Part shown: positions 34,258 through 41,939 of the stretch, one piece after another
Position numbering within the stretch: position 1 is the first letter of the stretch
How the letters are laid out: the number at the start of each line of letters is the position of its first letter
From: Lentzea sp. NBRC 102530
GTDB lineage: Bacteria; Actinomycetota; Actinomycetes; Mycobacteriales; Pseudonocardiaceae
Assembly: GCF_030269365.1 (NCBI RefSeq)
Contig: NZ_BSTF01000032.1
Location: 1 to 55,819, forward strand
DNA length: 55,819 bases
Direction of reading: 5' to 3'
The notes under the pieces: model-generated
Seen by the model: the letters and a program-made list of their open reading frames with translations, nothing else
Told to the model about the DNA's origin: nothing
The model's database searches: none
Program-made: the position numbers and the translations under genes

Positions 34258-35850
34258 CTAGCTGGCCCCGGAGATCCTCCAGAACCACCCGGTCGAGGCG
34301 TAGTCGGGCCCGACCGAGCCCTTGCCCCAGAAGTAGTCGTCGAAGTTGCCCAGCCCACCGCTGGCGGGCAGGTAGACGCCCATGGTGGCCCACCGGACCG
34401 ACGCCGGCTGGGTGTCGATGCTGGCCTGCGCCCACGCGTCGCGGACCTTCATCGGGTTGTTCCACCACAGGAACGGCGAGCGCCACATGTAGTGGCCGAA
34501 CTTGCCGCCGTGGTTCGCGGAGTTGTAGCTGACGGTCGTGAAGCTGTTGATCTGGTGCAGGCCGCGGAACGCCTGGCCCCAGCGCTGCGCCCAGCCCTGG
34601 CCGCCGGTGGTGTCCTCGAGGATCAGGCAGGTGAAGAGGCTCATCCACTCGACGTCGTTGTTGCCCCAGCGCGCCTCGGTGTTGGCGAGCTTGGTGTCGT
34701 TGTGGTTCGAGCAGCCGGTGAAGTAGAAGCCGGTGCCGCTGCCGTGGCCCTGCCAGTAGGTGAGGTCGACGTTGTCGGTCCAGGTGGTGTCCTGGCCGCC
34801 CGCGGACGCCGGGTCCTTGAAGTCGCTCTCCCAGGCGTTGCCGTCGGTCCAGCTGAACGAGCGCGAGATGCCGTGGTTGCTCGCCTCGGTGTTGAAGGTG
34901 CCGATGTTGGCGACGGTGTTGGGCAGGCCGGAGCAGTTGCCGGTGCCCTCGCTGCCGACCTGGGTGCCGGCGGCCTGGATCTTGAACTGGGGCTCGGCCT
35001 CGGGGCGCGGGTCCTGGACCGGGCCCGGCTGCGGCAGTTCGGCGCCGACCGCGGCGGGCAGGGTGATGGCCTGCGGGGCGCCGCCGTCGGCGTTGCGGCC
35101 GGAACAGCGGAACGACGGCTCGACCTTGTCCGCCTTCTCCTCCAGCGGCGCGGCCACGTAGACGTAGCCGACGTCGGCCTTGACCTCGCCGCCCAGGTAC
35201 TTCTGGCACAGCTTCGCGCCGTAGGTGAGGTCGTTGACCTTGACCGAGCCGGCCTTCTCGTAGCTGCGGGCGGCGTGGCTGACCGCCGTGACGCCCTGCG
35301 CGTCGAACGAGACGCGGATGTTCGCGCCCTCACCCTCCAGCGGGATGCCGCCGAGCTGGAACGTGTAGGAGACGCTCGTGTCGAGGTTGGCCGTGAGTGC
35401 GTTGCGGCCGTTGGGGTCCGCGAGTTCGAACGTCGTGTGCTGCGCGGTCGGCGTGGCGTTGGCGGGCAGGACTCCCGCCGCCCTCAGGCCTTCCTGTGCA
35501 CGCTTGGCGGCCTCTTCGGTCGAGATCGTCCTGATGCGCTTGATCGCCTCCGTGTCGAGGGCGGTCTGGGTGGTGGCGTTGCCGTCCTCGTCCGGCCTGC
35601 CCTGTCCTTTGTCGACGGTCGGCAGGTACTGGTAGCGCTGCTCGTCCGCGAAGGAGACCGCACCGGCCTCCGATCTCTGGACGTCCTTGAGCCCGAAAGC
35701 TCTCTGCAGCTTCTGCGCCTGCTCCTGGTCGAGACCCGAACTGGTCACCCCGTAGACGGGCAGCTCCGTGGCGTCGGCGGTCGCGACCCCGGCCGCTCCC
35801 GCGGTGACGAGGCCGGACAGGGCCAGCACCACCGTCAGCTTGCGTTGCAT
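34258..35850 (-). CDS. Secreted DUF6345-like protein, possible caspase-fold protease
   Basis: 530 aa. Signal peptide at residues 1-25 (MQRKLTVVLALSGLVTAG), then an N-terminal domain of about 250 residues and, from about 305, a domain I relate to DUF6345 (NTEASNHGISRSFSWTDG, NVDLTYWQGHGSGTGFYF, WMSLFTCLILED). The His in GHGSG and Cys in LFTC recall the HG...C dyad of clan CD peptidases, though I see no proof of activity. The ATG at 35850 has GGGAGGGAAGAG upstream, and a strong hairpin precedes it. Exported, probably extracellular; substrate unknown. Confidence 0.72.
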   Translation of the reverse strand: MQRKLTVVLALSGLVTAGAAGVATADATELPVYGVTSSGLDQEQAQKLQRAFGLKDVQRSEAGAVSFADEQRYQYLPTVDKGQGRPDEDGNATTQTALDTEAIKRIRTISTEEAAKRAQEGLRAAGVLPANATPTAQHTTFELADPNGRNALTANLDTSVSYTFQLGGIPLEGEGANIRVSFDAQGVTAVSHAARSYEKAGSVKVNDLTYGAKLCQKYLGGEVKADVGYVYVAAPLEEKADKVEPSFRCSGRNADGGAPQAITLPAAVGAELPQPGPVQDPRPEAEPQFKIQAAGTQVGSEGTGNCSGLPNTVANIGTFNTEASNHGISRSFSWTDGNAWESDFKDPASAGGQDTTWTDNVDLTYWQGHGSGTGFYFTGCSNHNDTKLANTEARWGNNDVEWMSLFTCLILEDTTGGQGWAQRWGQAFRGLHQINSFTTVSYNSANHGGKFGHYMWRSPFLWWNNPMKVRDAWAQASIDTQPASVRWATMGVYLPASGGLGNFDDYFWGKGSVGPDYASTGWFWRISGAS

Positions 35851-35868
35851 GTCTCTTCCCTCCCTTGG

Positions 35869-35897
35869 AGACGGCCGGCTGCAGGGGCCGGCCGTCT
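35869..35897 (-). other. 11-bp hairpin before the DUF6345-like gene
   Basis: Arms 35869-35879 and 35887-35897 are perfectly complementary with a 7-nt loop. On the minus strand the hairpin ends about 18 nt before the start codon, beside the ribosome binding site. It may be a 5'-UTR control element or the terminator of threonine synthase (its stop is at 36006). Confidence 0.5.
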
Positions 35898-36005
35898 GTG
35901 AGGAGGATGTGGCCGATTTCGCGGTGATACCCAGAGTGGCCAGTTGCGAGGGTCGCACCACTCGAACGGCCGAAATTCTGTAACACCCTTGGGGCAGCGG
36001 CGAAT

Positions 36006-37130
36006 CTAGAGGCGGACAGCTGGGTACTTGATGCCCGCGCCGGTGTTCAGCACGACCACTTCGTCTTGTGCATTTAGCCATCCGTTAGCGCGCAACGCCC
36101 GTACGGCGCTGATCGTCGCGGCGCCTTCGGGGCACAGGAACACGCCTTCGAGCCGTGCGGTCTCGGCGCGGTCGTGAGCGATCTGCTCGTCCGTGACCGC
36201 GATCGCGGTGCCATTGGTTTCCCTGATGGCCTGCAGGATGATGAAGTCCCCCAACGGTTTCGGCACGTTGATCCCGAACGCGTCGGTGTACGCGGCGTCC
36301 CAGAAGACCGACTCCGCCCTGCCCTCGTCGAACGCCTTCACGATCGGCGCGCACCCGGTGGACTGCACGGCGACGAGCCGCGGCAGCTTCCCGGTGATCC
36401 ACCCGAGTTCCAGCATCTCGTTGAGCGCCTTGTGGATCCCGATCAGACCGACACCACCACCGGTCGGATAGATGATCACGTCGGGGACTCGCCAGCCGAG
36501 TTGCTCGACGATCTCGTAGCCCATCGTCTTCTTGCCCTCGATGCGGTAGGGCTCCCTGAGGGTCGAGGCGTCGAAGAGGTCGACGTCCGCGACGGCCTTG
36601 CCGGCGTCGGCGATGGTGCCCGGCACGATCCTGAGCTCCGCGCCGCTCGCCTCGACCTCCTCGCGGGTGATCAGCGGGGCGTCCTCGGGCATCGCGATGA
36701 CGCTGCGCAGGCCCGCCCGCGCGGCGTACAGGGCCCAGGCGGCGCCCGCGTTGCCGTTGGTCGGCATCTTGATGCCCTCGATGCCGAGTTCCTTGGCGCG
36801 CGCGACCCCGACGGCGGCGCCGCGGGCCTTGAACGAGCCGGTCGGGATGAGCGATTCGTCCTTCATGAGCACGGTCGCGTCGAGGTGCCTGCTGATCGCC
36901 GGCAGCCCGACGAGCGGGGTCATGCCCTCGCCAAGGCTGAACGCCGGGTCGGGGTTCCGGACGGGCAGCACGTCCCGGTAGCGCCACAGCGAGTTCTCGT
37001 CCGTGGGGCGACCCACGCGGGTGAGGTCGTAGCGGGCGAGCAGCGGCGACGCGCACTCGTGACAGAGGTTCTGGACGGCGTTGGCGTCGTGTTCGCGGCC
37101 GCAACGGGCGCATTCCAGATGGGAGAGCAT
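36006..37130 (-). CDS. Threonine synthase with N-terminal zinc ribbon
   Basis: 374 aa, PLP-dependent fold-type II enzyme. An N-terminal CxxC pair (ECARCGREH, NLCHECASP) forms a zinc ribbon found in one branch of threonine synthases. The PLP lysine is in PTGSFKARGAAVG, and the phosphate loop is IIYPTGGGVGLIGI. It makes threonine from O-phosphohomoserine; a related role in another beta-replacement reaction is possible. The ATG at 37130 (MLSHLECARCG) is favoured; one 4 codons earlier lies only 6-8 nt behind the RNase P RNA. No promoter fits in that gap. Confidence 0.88.
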   Translation of the reverse strand: MLSHLECARCGREHDANAVQNLCHECASPLLARYDLTRVGRPTDENSLWRYRDVLPVRNPDPAFSLGEGMTPLVGLPAISRHLDATVLMKDESLIPTGSFKARGAAVGVARAKELGIEGIKMPTNGNAGAAWALYAARAGLRSVIAMPEDAPLITREEVEASGAELRIVPGTIADAGKAVADVDLFDASTLREPYRIEGKKTMGYEIVEQLGWRVPDVIIYPTGGGVGLIGIHKALNEMLELGWITGKLPRLVAVQSTGCAPIVKAFDEGRAESVFWDAAYTDAFGINVPKPLGDFIILQAIRETNGTAIAVTDEQIAHDRAETARLEGVFLCPEGAATISAVRALRANGWLNAQDEVVVLNTGAGIKYPAVRL

Positions 37131-37149
37131 GTCCCCATGCATACAGGCG

Positions 37150-37542
37150 GATGAGCCGGCATGTAAGCCGGATCCTGTTCGTGGGACCGAGGTCCCAGTC
37201 GGCGGCCATCCATCTGGGCCTGCCGTTGCCGACAGGCTCTAGCGGCCTACCCGCGAGCATCGGGCGGGCAGCCCTCGAACGCTCGCGCAGGCACCTTCCC
37301 TTGCGTTCGGGTGCCCTCTTGGCCTTGCTCCGGGTGGGGTTTACCTAGCCGCCCCAGTCACCTGGGGCGCTGGTGGTCTCTTACACCACCGTTTCACCCT
37401 TACCGCGGCTTGTGCCGTGGCGGTCTGTTTTCTGTGGCACTGTCCCGAGGGTCACCCCTGGTTGCCGTTAACAACCACCCTGCCCTGTGGAGTCCGGACT
37501 TTCCTCGACACTCGCGTGCCGCGGCCGCCCTGCCGACTCATC
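37150..37542 (-). ncRNA. rnpB: RNase P RNA (type A)
   Basis: The minus strand shows conserved bacterial RNase P RNA blocks: GAGGAAAGTCCGGACTCC near the 5' end (about 37490-37507), then GTAAGGGTGAAACGGTGGTG (37381-37400), a GAGAC..CCAG helix, AGGGGTGACC-type J segments and the 3' end with GGATCCGGCTTAC. P1 is formed by GATGAGTCGGC at 37532-37542 and GCCGGCTCATC at 37150-37160 with one wobble pair. About 393 nt. It is the ribozyme maturing tRNA 5' ends. A weak -10 (TATCCT) lies about 7 nt upstream of the 5' end. Confidence 0.95.
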
Positions 37543-37712
37543 CGCGGACCGAGGATATCCCAGCGTCTGGAACCGGTTGTCCACCGGTGCGGACGTTGGT
37601 TGACTCACGGCATGACACGACGTCGCCACGTCGACTACGGCCGCGTGGCAGCAAGCCTGTGTTGCCTCCGCTGAGTTGCTCGTACCCCACGACGACCTCA
37701 GGGAGTTCCGTC

Positions 37713-38234
37713 ATGTCCGATGTGCTGATCATCTCGGCCGCGCCGTCCCACGCCGCGCCGACCGGTGTCGTCGTGGAGCACGTGGCCGAGGTGCTGCGGG
37801 CGGCCGGGCACCGCGTCTCGTTGCTCGACGTCCGGTCCCTGCCCACGTTGTCGCTGCTCACCGAGGACCTGCGGGACCCGGAGATCGCGCAGGCGGTGAG
37901 CAGCGTGCTGTCGGCGGACGGCGTGGTGGTCGCTTCGCCCGTCTACCGCGCCGCCTACAGCGGGCTGGTCAAGGCCCTGCTCGACCTGCTGCCGAAGAAG
38001 GCCCTGCGCGGCCGTGCCGTACTGCCCCTGGCGACGGGCGGCAGCCAGGGCTTCCTGGTGGCGATGGACTACGCGCTGCACCCGTTGCTCGCGGCCAAGG
38101 GCGCGGACCAGGTGGTGCGGGGCGAGTTCGTGCTGGACCAGAACGTCGGCTCCGCGGACTCGGCCGCCGCGCTGGACGCGGCGGCCGACCGGTTCTGCGC
38201 TCAGCTGACCCCGCGCCTGCGCAAGGTCAGCTGA
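37713..38234 (+). CDS. NADPH-dependent FMN reductase (SsuE-like flavodoxin fold)
   Basis: 173 aa. The flavodoxin-like core begins MSDVLIISAAPSHAAPTG and contains the FMN-site DGVVVASPVYRAAYSGLVKA and LPLATGGSQGF. It supplies reduced FMN to two-component monooxygenases, for example in alkanesulfonate use; no monooxygenase or sulfonate transporter is seen next to it. The ATG at 37713 has AGGGAG 8 nt upstream. The same 13-bp AGGGAGTTCCGTC lies directly behind its stop codon. Confidence 0.85.
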   Translation: MSDVLIISAAPSHAAPTGVVVEHVAEVLRAAGHRVSLLDVRSLPTLSLLTEDLRDPEIAQAVSSVLSADGVVVASPVYRAAYSGLVKALLDLLPKKALRGRAVLPLATGGSQGFLVAMDYALHPLLAAKGADQVVRGEFVLDQNVGSADSAAALDAAADRFCAQLTPRLRKVS

Positions 38235-38259
38235 GGGAGTTCCGTCCGCGTCTGCGGGG

Positions 38260-39342
38260 TCAGCCCAGGTGCGAGGTGTCGTTCACCAGCTTCACCGACG
38301 CGTGCCCGTCCGGGTAGAACTCGGCGATCGACACGCCCGTCAGGTCGAGGTGCATCCGGAAGAGGAACTGAGGCCCGACGTCCAGCGCCTGCCGGAGCAT
38401 CGTCTTGATCGGCGTGACGTGGCTGACCAGCACCAACGTCTTCCCGCCGTACTTCGAGATGATGTCGGCCCGAGCCTTGCGGACCCGCGCGTGCACCTCG
38501 TCGAAGCTCTCCCCGTTCGGCGGCTTCTGCGCCGTGTCCCCCAGCCACCTGCGGTGCACCTCGGGATCCTTGGCGGCGGCTTCGGCGAACGTGAGGCCCT
38601 CCCAGTCGCCGAAGTCCGTCTCGATGAGCCCCTGGTGCGTGACGACGTCGAGCCCGATCTTGTCCGCGAGCTTCTGGGCCGTCTGCGCGGCCCGTTGCAA
38701 CGGCGACGAGATGATCCCGGCGATCCCGTCCACGGTGGACAGCCTCTGCGCGGCCTTCTCCGCCTGCTCCAGCCCGATCTCGGTCAGCGGGTGGTCGCCC
38801 CGCCCGGAGTACCGCCGGTCGACGGACAACCTCGTCTGCCCGTGCCGCAGCAGGATGATCCGCGTGGGCTCCCCCACCGCCCCGCTCCAGTGCGGCTGCT
38901 TGGCACCCTCGGACTTCGTCTCGGGCTTGGTCTCGGGTTTCGTCTCGCCGTCCATGGCCTCGTTGGCGAGCCGGTCGGCCTGCTTGTTCCGTTCGCGCGG
39001 AATCCACTGGTAGCTGACCCGCGCCAGCGCGCCGGCCACCTCTTGGGCCTCGCGGTTGAGCGGCTGCATCGAGGGGTGCTTGACCTTCCACCGCCCGGAC
39101 ATCTGCTCGACCACGAGCTTGGAGTCCATCCGCACGTCGACGCTCTCCGCACCCAGCTCCACCGCGGCCCGCAGCCCAGCGATCAGCCCTTGGTACTCGG
39201 CCACGTTGTTGGTCGCGACCCCGATGAACCCCTTGCGCTCGGCCAGCGTCTCACCGCTGAGCTCGTCCCGCACCACCGCGCCGTACCCGGCAGGCCCGGG
39301 GTTGCCACGCGACCCGCCATCGGCCTCGACGATCACCTTCAC
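38260..39342 (-). CDS. RNase HI fused to histidine phosphatase (Rv2228c type)
   Basis: 360 aa. Residues 1-132 are RNase HI (IVEADGGSRGNPGPAGYG, NNVAEYQGLIAGL, DSKLVVEQM), which cuts RNA in RNA-DNA hybrids. A KPET-repeat linker (about 133-150) leads to a phosphoglycerate-mutase-like phosphatase at about 160-360 with the catalytic LLRHGQTRLS and LVSHVTPIK. The fusion is typical of actinobacteria; the phosphatase part resembles CobC/alpha-ribazole phosphatase. In M. tuberculosis it lies three genes behind panB; here 18 kb of other genes separate them. Confidence 0.92.
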   Translation of the reverse strand: MKVIVEADGGSRGNPGPAGYGAVVRDELSGETLAERKGFIGVATNNVAEYQGLIAGLRAAVELGAESVDVRMDSKLVVEQMSGRWKVKHPSMQPLNREAQEVAGALARVSYQWIPRERNKQADRLANEAMDGETKPETKPETKSEGAKQPHWSGAVGEPTRIILLRHGQTRLSVDRRYSGRGDHPLTEIGLEQAEKAAQRLSTVDGIAGIISSPLQRAAQTAQKLADKIGLDVVTHQGLIETDFGDWEGLTFAEAAAKDPEVHRRWLGDTAQKPPNGESFDEVHARVRKARADIISKYGGKTLVLVSHVTPIKTMLRQALDVGPQFLFRMHLDLTGVSIAEFYPDGHASVKLVNDTSHLG

Positions 39343-39362
39343 GGGCCGATCGTAACCCCGCG

Positions 39363-39391
39363 TTCAGACCCCTCCGGGGACCCTGTATTCT
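39363..39391 (+). promoter_or_regulatory. Promoter of tRNA-Leu
   Basis: TTCAGA (39363-39368), a 17-bp spacer and TATTCT (39386-39391), which places the start of transcription just before the tRNA. Confidence 0.55.
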
Positions 39392-39401
39392 GTTCACGCA
39401 A

Positions 39402-39484
39402 GTCTGGGTGGCGGAATGGCAGACGCGCTAGCTTGAGGTGCTAGTGCCCGTAAGGGCGTGGGGGTTCAAGTCCCCCCTCGGACA
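39402..39484 (+). tRNA. tRNA-Leu (anticodon GAG)
   Basis: 83 nt without encoded CCA. The acceptor arms GTCTGGG and CTCGGAC pair (two G-T wobbles), the anticodon stem is CTAGC/GCTAG with loop TTGAGGT (anticodon GAG, reading CTC/CTT), a class II variable arm (GTGCCCGTAAGGGCGT) follows, and the T arm is GGGGGTTCAAGTCCCCC. The class II arm confirms leucine. Confidence 0.95.
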
Positions 39485-39490
39485 CGAGAT

Positions 39491-39536
39491 GAACCCCCAC
39501 GGGGTTGATGGAGACATCAGCCACGTGGGGGTTTTC
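39491..39536 (+). terminator. Terminator after tRNA-Leu
   Basis: Arms AACCCCCACG (39492-39501) and CGTGGGGGTT (39524-39533), with an inner GGTTGATG/CATCAGCC stem, followed by a short T run. Confidence 0.85.
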
Positions 39537-39581
39537 TCATGTGCAGAACTCTTGCCTCACGTCGTGCGGCAAGCTGGGCCG

Positions 39582-40331
39582 ATGCGGCAGATGACGGTGC
39601 TCGGCGGCTGTGGCGCGTACCCGGAACCGGGCCGGGCGTGCAGCGGTTTCCTGGTGGAGTGGGACGGCTTCCGACTCGTGCTCGACCTCGGCTACGCCAC
39701 CCTCCCCCGGCTGCTGACCCACTGCCCGGACGCCGACGTGGACGCCGTGGTCATCACCCACGAACACCCCGACCACTGCGTCGACGTGCACGGGCTGTTC
39801 CGGATGCTGCTCTACGGCGGGACCGGACGCAGGCTGCCGCTGTACTGCACGCCGGGTGTGCTGACCCGGCTCGGCGGCCTGGAACCGGAGGTCGACCTGC
39901 GCGCCGTCTTCGACGTCCACGAACTGCCGGGCACCCACCAGGTGGGCCCGTTCGAACTGACCGGTGTCCTGCTGCCGCACTACGTCCCCAACGCGGGCGT
40001 CCGGCTGCAGGCCGGCCAGACGGTCCTCGCCTACACGGGCGACACCGGCCCGGACGCGGCGCTGGCCGGCCTCGGCCGGGACGCCGACCTGTACGTCGTG
40101 GACGCCACCGACCGCGACGGCGAGTCGCGGCGGCCGCAGCGGAACCTGCTCACGTCCGAGGAAGCCGGGTACTGGGCGGCGCGGGCAGGCGCCCGCAGGT
40201 TGATGCTCAGCCACTTCTGGCCCGGCAACGACCGGGAGGCCGCCGTGTCCGCGGCGCGCCGCACGTTCACCGGCGAGGTGCTGACGGCCGAGGAAGACCT
40301 CGTCGTCCCGCTCGGCGTCCACGCGCATTAA
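39582..40331 (+). CDS. MBL-fold metallohydrolase
   Basis: 249 aa. The metal motif is THEHPDHCVD (HxHxDH), with HYVPNAG, YTGDTGPD and LSHFWPG giving the remaining ligands. The start MRQMTVLGGCGAYPEPG is close to RNase Z/ElaC-like and cyclic-nucleotide-type beta-lactamase-fold enzymes. The natural substrate is unknown. The ATG at 39582 has only a weak binding site; an ATG 3 codons later is possible. It is preceded by the tRNA terminator. Confidence 0.85.
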   Translation: MRQMTVLGGCGAYPEPGRACSGFLVEWDGFRLVLDLGYATLPRLLTHCPDADVDAVVITHEHPDHCVDVHGLFRMLLYGGTGRRLPLYCTPGVLTRLGGLEPEVDLRAVFDVHELPGTHQVGPFELTGVLLPHYVPNAGVRLQAGQTVLAYTGDTGPDAALAGLGRDADLYVVDATDRDGESRRPQRNLLTSEEAGYWAARAGARRLMLSHFWPGNDREAAVSAARRTFTGEVLTAEEDLVVPLGVHAH

Positions 40332-40399
40332 TCGTTTGAGCGGTCAGAAGTGCCCGTGCCACGCTCCGCGGAGATCACCACGACCCGCGGGAGCCGCAC

Positions 40400-41257
40400 G
40401 TGACAAGCCCTGCCATCGACGCCGCTCTGGCGAGGCGGCTGGTCGACGCGCAGTTCCCGCGGTGGGCCGGCCTGCCGCTGCGCCCCTTCACCCCGGCAGG
40501 CTCCGACCACGTGATCTACCGGCTGGGCGAGGACCTGTCCGTCCGCCTCCCCCGCCACGCCGGCGCGATCAGCCAGGCGCGCAAGGAGTCCGAGTGGCTG
40601 GCCCGCCTCGCCCCGCACCTCCCGCTCGCCGTGCCAGTGCTGCTGGAGGTGGGCGAACCGGCGTTCGGCTACCCGTGGCCGTGGGCGGTGTCGCGCTGGC
40701 TCGACGGCGAGGTGGCGACGGCAGAGTCGCTGGGCGGCTCGCACGAGGCAGCGGTTGTGCTGGCCGAGTTCCTGGCCGCACTGCACCGGTTCGACGGCGT
40801 ACCGACCGACGACCTGGCCGGTGAGCCGCTGGCGCATCGCGATGCGGCTACGCGGGCTGCCATCTCGAAGGTCGGTGACGTGTTCGGCGCCGCAGCCATG
40901 ACGGAGTTGTGGGACGAGGCTCTCGCCGTCGGGTGGGACGGTCCGCCTGTGTGGTTCCACGGCGACTTCCACACCGGCAACCTGCTCACGTTCGACGACC
41001 GGGTCAGCGCGGTCATCGACTTCGGCGAGCTCGGGGTGGGCGACCCCGCGCGCGACCTGATCATCGCGTTCACGCTCATGTCGGCCGAGACGCGCGGCAC
41101 GTTCCGCGACGCGCTCGGTGTGGACGACGCGACCTGGACCCGTGGTCGCGGCTGGGCTCTCGCCACCGGGCTGAACGCGTACACCTGTTACGCCGCAACC
41201 GATTCGCGCGTTGCCGCGCAGACCACGCGGCAGATCGTCGCGGCACTGACGGACTGA
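40400..41257 (+). CDS. Aminoglycoside phosphotransferase-family kinase
   Basis: 285 aa. The kinase-like core has the catalytic loop HGDFHTGNLL and the metal-binding IDFGELGVGDPARDL. The N-lobe begins TPAGSDHVIYRLGEDLSVRL. It belongs to the APH/choline-kinase fold; whether it modifies antibiotics or a metabolite is open, and no resistance genes lie near. The GTG at 40400 has GGGAG 6-7 nt upstream. It ends 2 bp before the convergent TetR gene. Confidence 0.85.
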   Translation: MTSPAIDAALARRLVDAQFPRWAGLPLRPFTPAGSDHVIYRLGEDLSVRLPRHAGAISQARKESEWLARLAPHLPLAVPVLLEVGEPAFGYPWPWAVSRWLDGEVATAESLGGSHEAAVVLAEFLAALHRFDGVPTDDLAGEPLAHRDAATRAAISKVGDVFGAAAMTELWDEALAVGWDGPPVWFHGDFHTGNLLTFDDRVSAVIDFGELGVGDPARDLIIAFTLMSAETRGTFRDALGVDDATWTRGRGWALATGLNAYTCYAATDSRVAAQTTRQIVAALTD

Positions 41258-41259
41258 CG

Positions 41260-41829
41260 TCAGGACGTGCGGGACCGCAGGATTCCCTCGACGGCCTCGC
41301 ACAGGGTGTCGCCGATCGGGCCCGGGTCGGTCAGGCAGCCGGCGGCCATCGCACCGTCGCGCAGCATCACGAAGTGCCGTCCGTCGAGTTCGGCCGGGCG
41401 GTCGCCGACGCGCGCGAGCAGGTTCGTCACGGTGTCGAGGAACCATTGGCGGTGTGCCAGCACGGCCTGGTGCACGGGGTGGGCGGGGTCGGCGTACTCC
41501 GCCACGGCGTTGAGGAACGCGCAGCCGCGGAAGCCCCCGCTCTGGATGTGCCCGGCGATCCCCTTCGCGACGTTGCGCACGGCGTCGGCGTCGGTGGTCG
41601 CCGCCTTGACGCCCGCCTCGACGTTCTGCCGGGTGGCCCGGTCGGCCTCCGCGAGGTAGGCGAGGACCAGCTCCTCCTTGCCGGCGAAGTGCCGGTACAT
41701 GGTCGCCCTGGTCACCTTGGCCTCGGCGAGGATGCGGTCGACGCCGACGGAGTGCAAGCCCTCGGAGTAGAAGAGGCGGCTGGCCGTTTCCAGCAGGCGG
41801 GTGCGGGCCTCGGAGATGGTGCTGGTCAC
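41260..41829 (-). CDS. TetR-family transcriptional regulator
   Basis: 189 aa. The N-terminal helix-turn-helix is typical: LLETASRLFYSEGLHSVGVD then AKVTRATMYRHFAGKEELVL. The C-terminal ligand domain includes SGGFRGCAFLNAVAEYAD. The GTG at 41829 is preferred over the upstream TTG, because TACCTT (41837-41842) lies 7 nt before it and GGAGG is too close to serve. A GAACGTTC palindrome sits inside its own promoter and a second before the divergent membrane-protein gene, so it probably represses both. Confidence 0.88.
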   Translation of the reverse strand: MTSTISEARTRLLETASRLFYSEGLHSVGVDRILAEAKVTRATMYRHFAGKEELVLAYLAEADRATRQNVEAGVKAATTDADAVRNVAKGIAGHIQSGGFRGCAFLNAVAEYADPAHPVHQAVLAHRQWFLDTVTNLLARVGDRPAELDGRHFVMLRDGAMAAGCLTDPGPIGDTLCEAVEGILRSRTS

Positions 41830-41842
41830 GCCCTCCAAGGTA
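41830..41842 (-). promoter_or_regulatory. Leaderless-type -10 of the tetR-family gene
   Basis: The minus strand reads TACCTT (41837-41842), 7 nt, then GTG. Operator O1 begins 8 bp upstream. Confidence 0.45.
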
Positions 41843-41849
41843 GCAGAGA

Positions 41850-41857
41850 GAACGTTC
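41850..41857. promoter_or_regulatory. TetR operator O1 (GAACGTTC)
   Basis: Perfect 8-bp palindrome in the context AGAGAGAACGTTCGGTC. It lies between the -10 and the -35 position of the regulator's own promoter, where bound repressor would block transcription. Confidence 0.6.
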
Positions 41858-41861
41858 GGTC

Positions 41862-41891
41862 TTGACAGCGTCGGCGGATTGGTGCCAGGCT
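41862..41891 (+). promoter_or_regulatory. Promoter of the DUF308-like membrane protein gene
   Basis: TTGACA (41862-41867), 18-bp spacer, weak -10 CAGGCT (41886-41891). Operators stand on both sides. Confidence 0.4.
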
Positions 41892-41907
41892 CAGGTCATA
41901 AGCAGAA

Positions 41908-41917
41908 AGAACGTTCT
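41908..41917. promoter_or_regulatory. TetR operator O2 (AGAACGTTCT)
   Basis: Perfect 10-bp palindrome, 59 bp centre to centre from O1 and sharing the flank AGA-N-AGAACGTTC. It lies just downstream of the expected transcription start of the membrane protein gene. Confidence 0.6.
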
Positions 41918-41939
41918 CCCTACCGCAAGGACTGACGCC

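Noticed and set aside
40400..41257. Antibiotic resistance gene (aminoglycoside phosphotransferase)
   Set aside because: Only the general APH/choline-kinase motifs are present; no evidence for a drug substrate, so it is called by family only.
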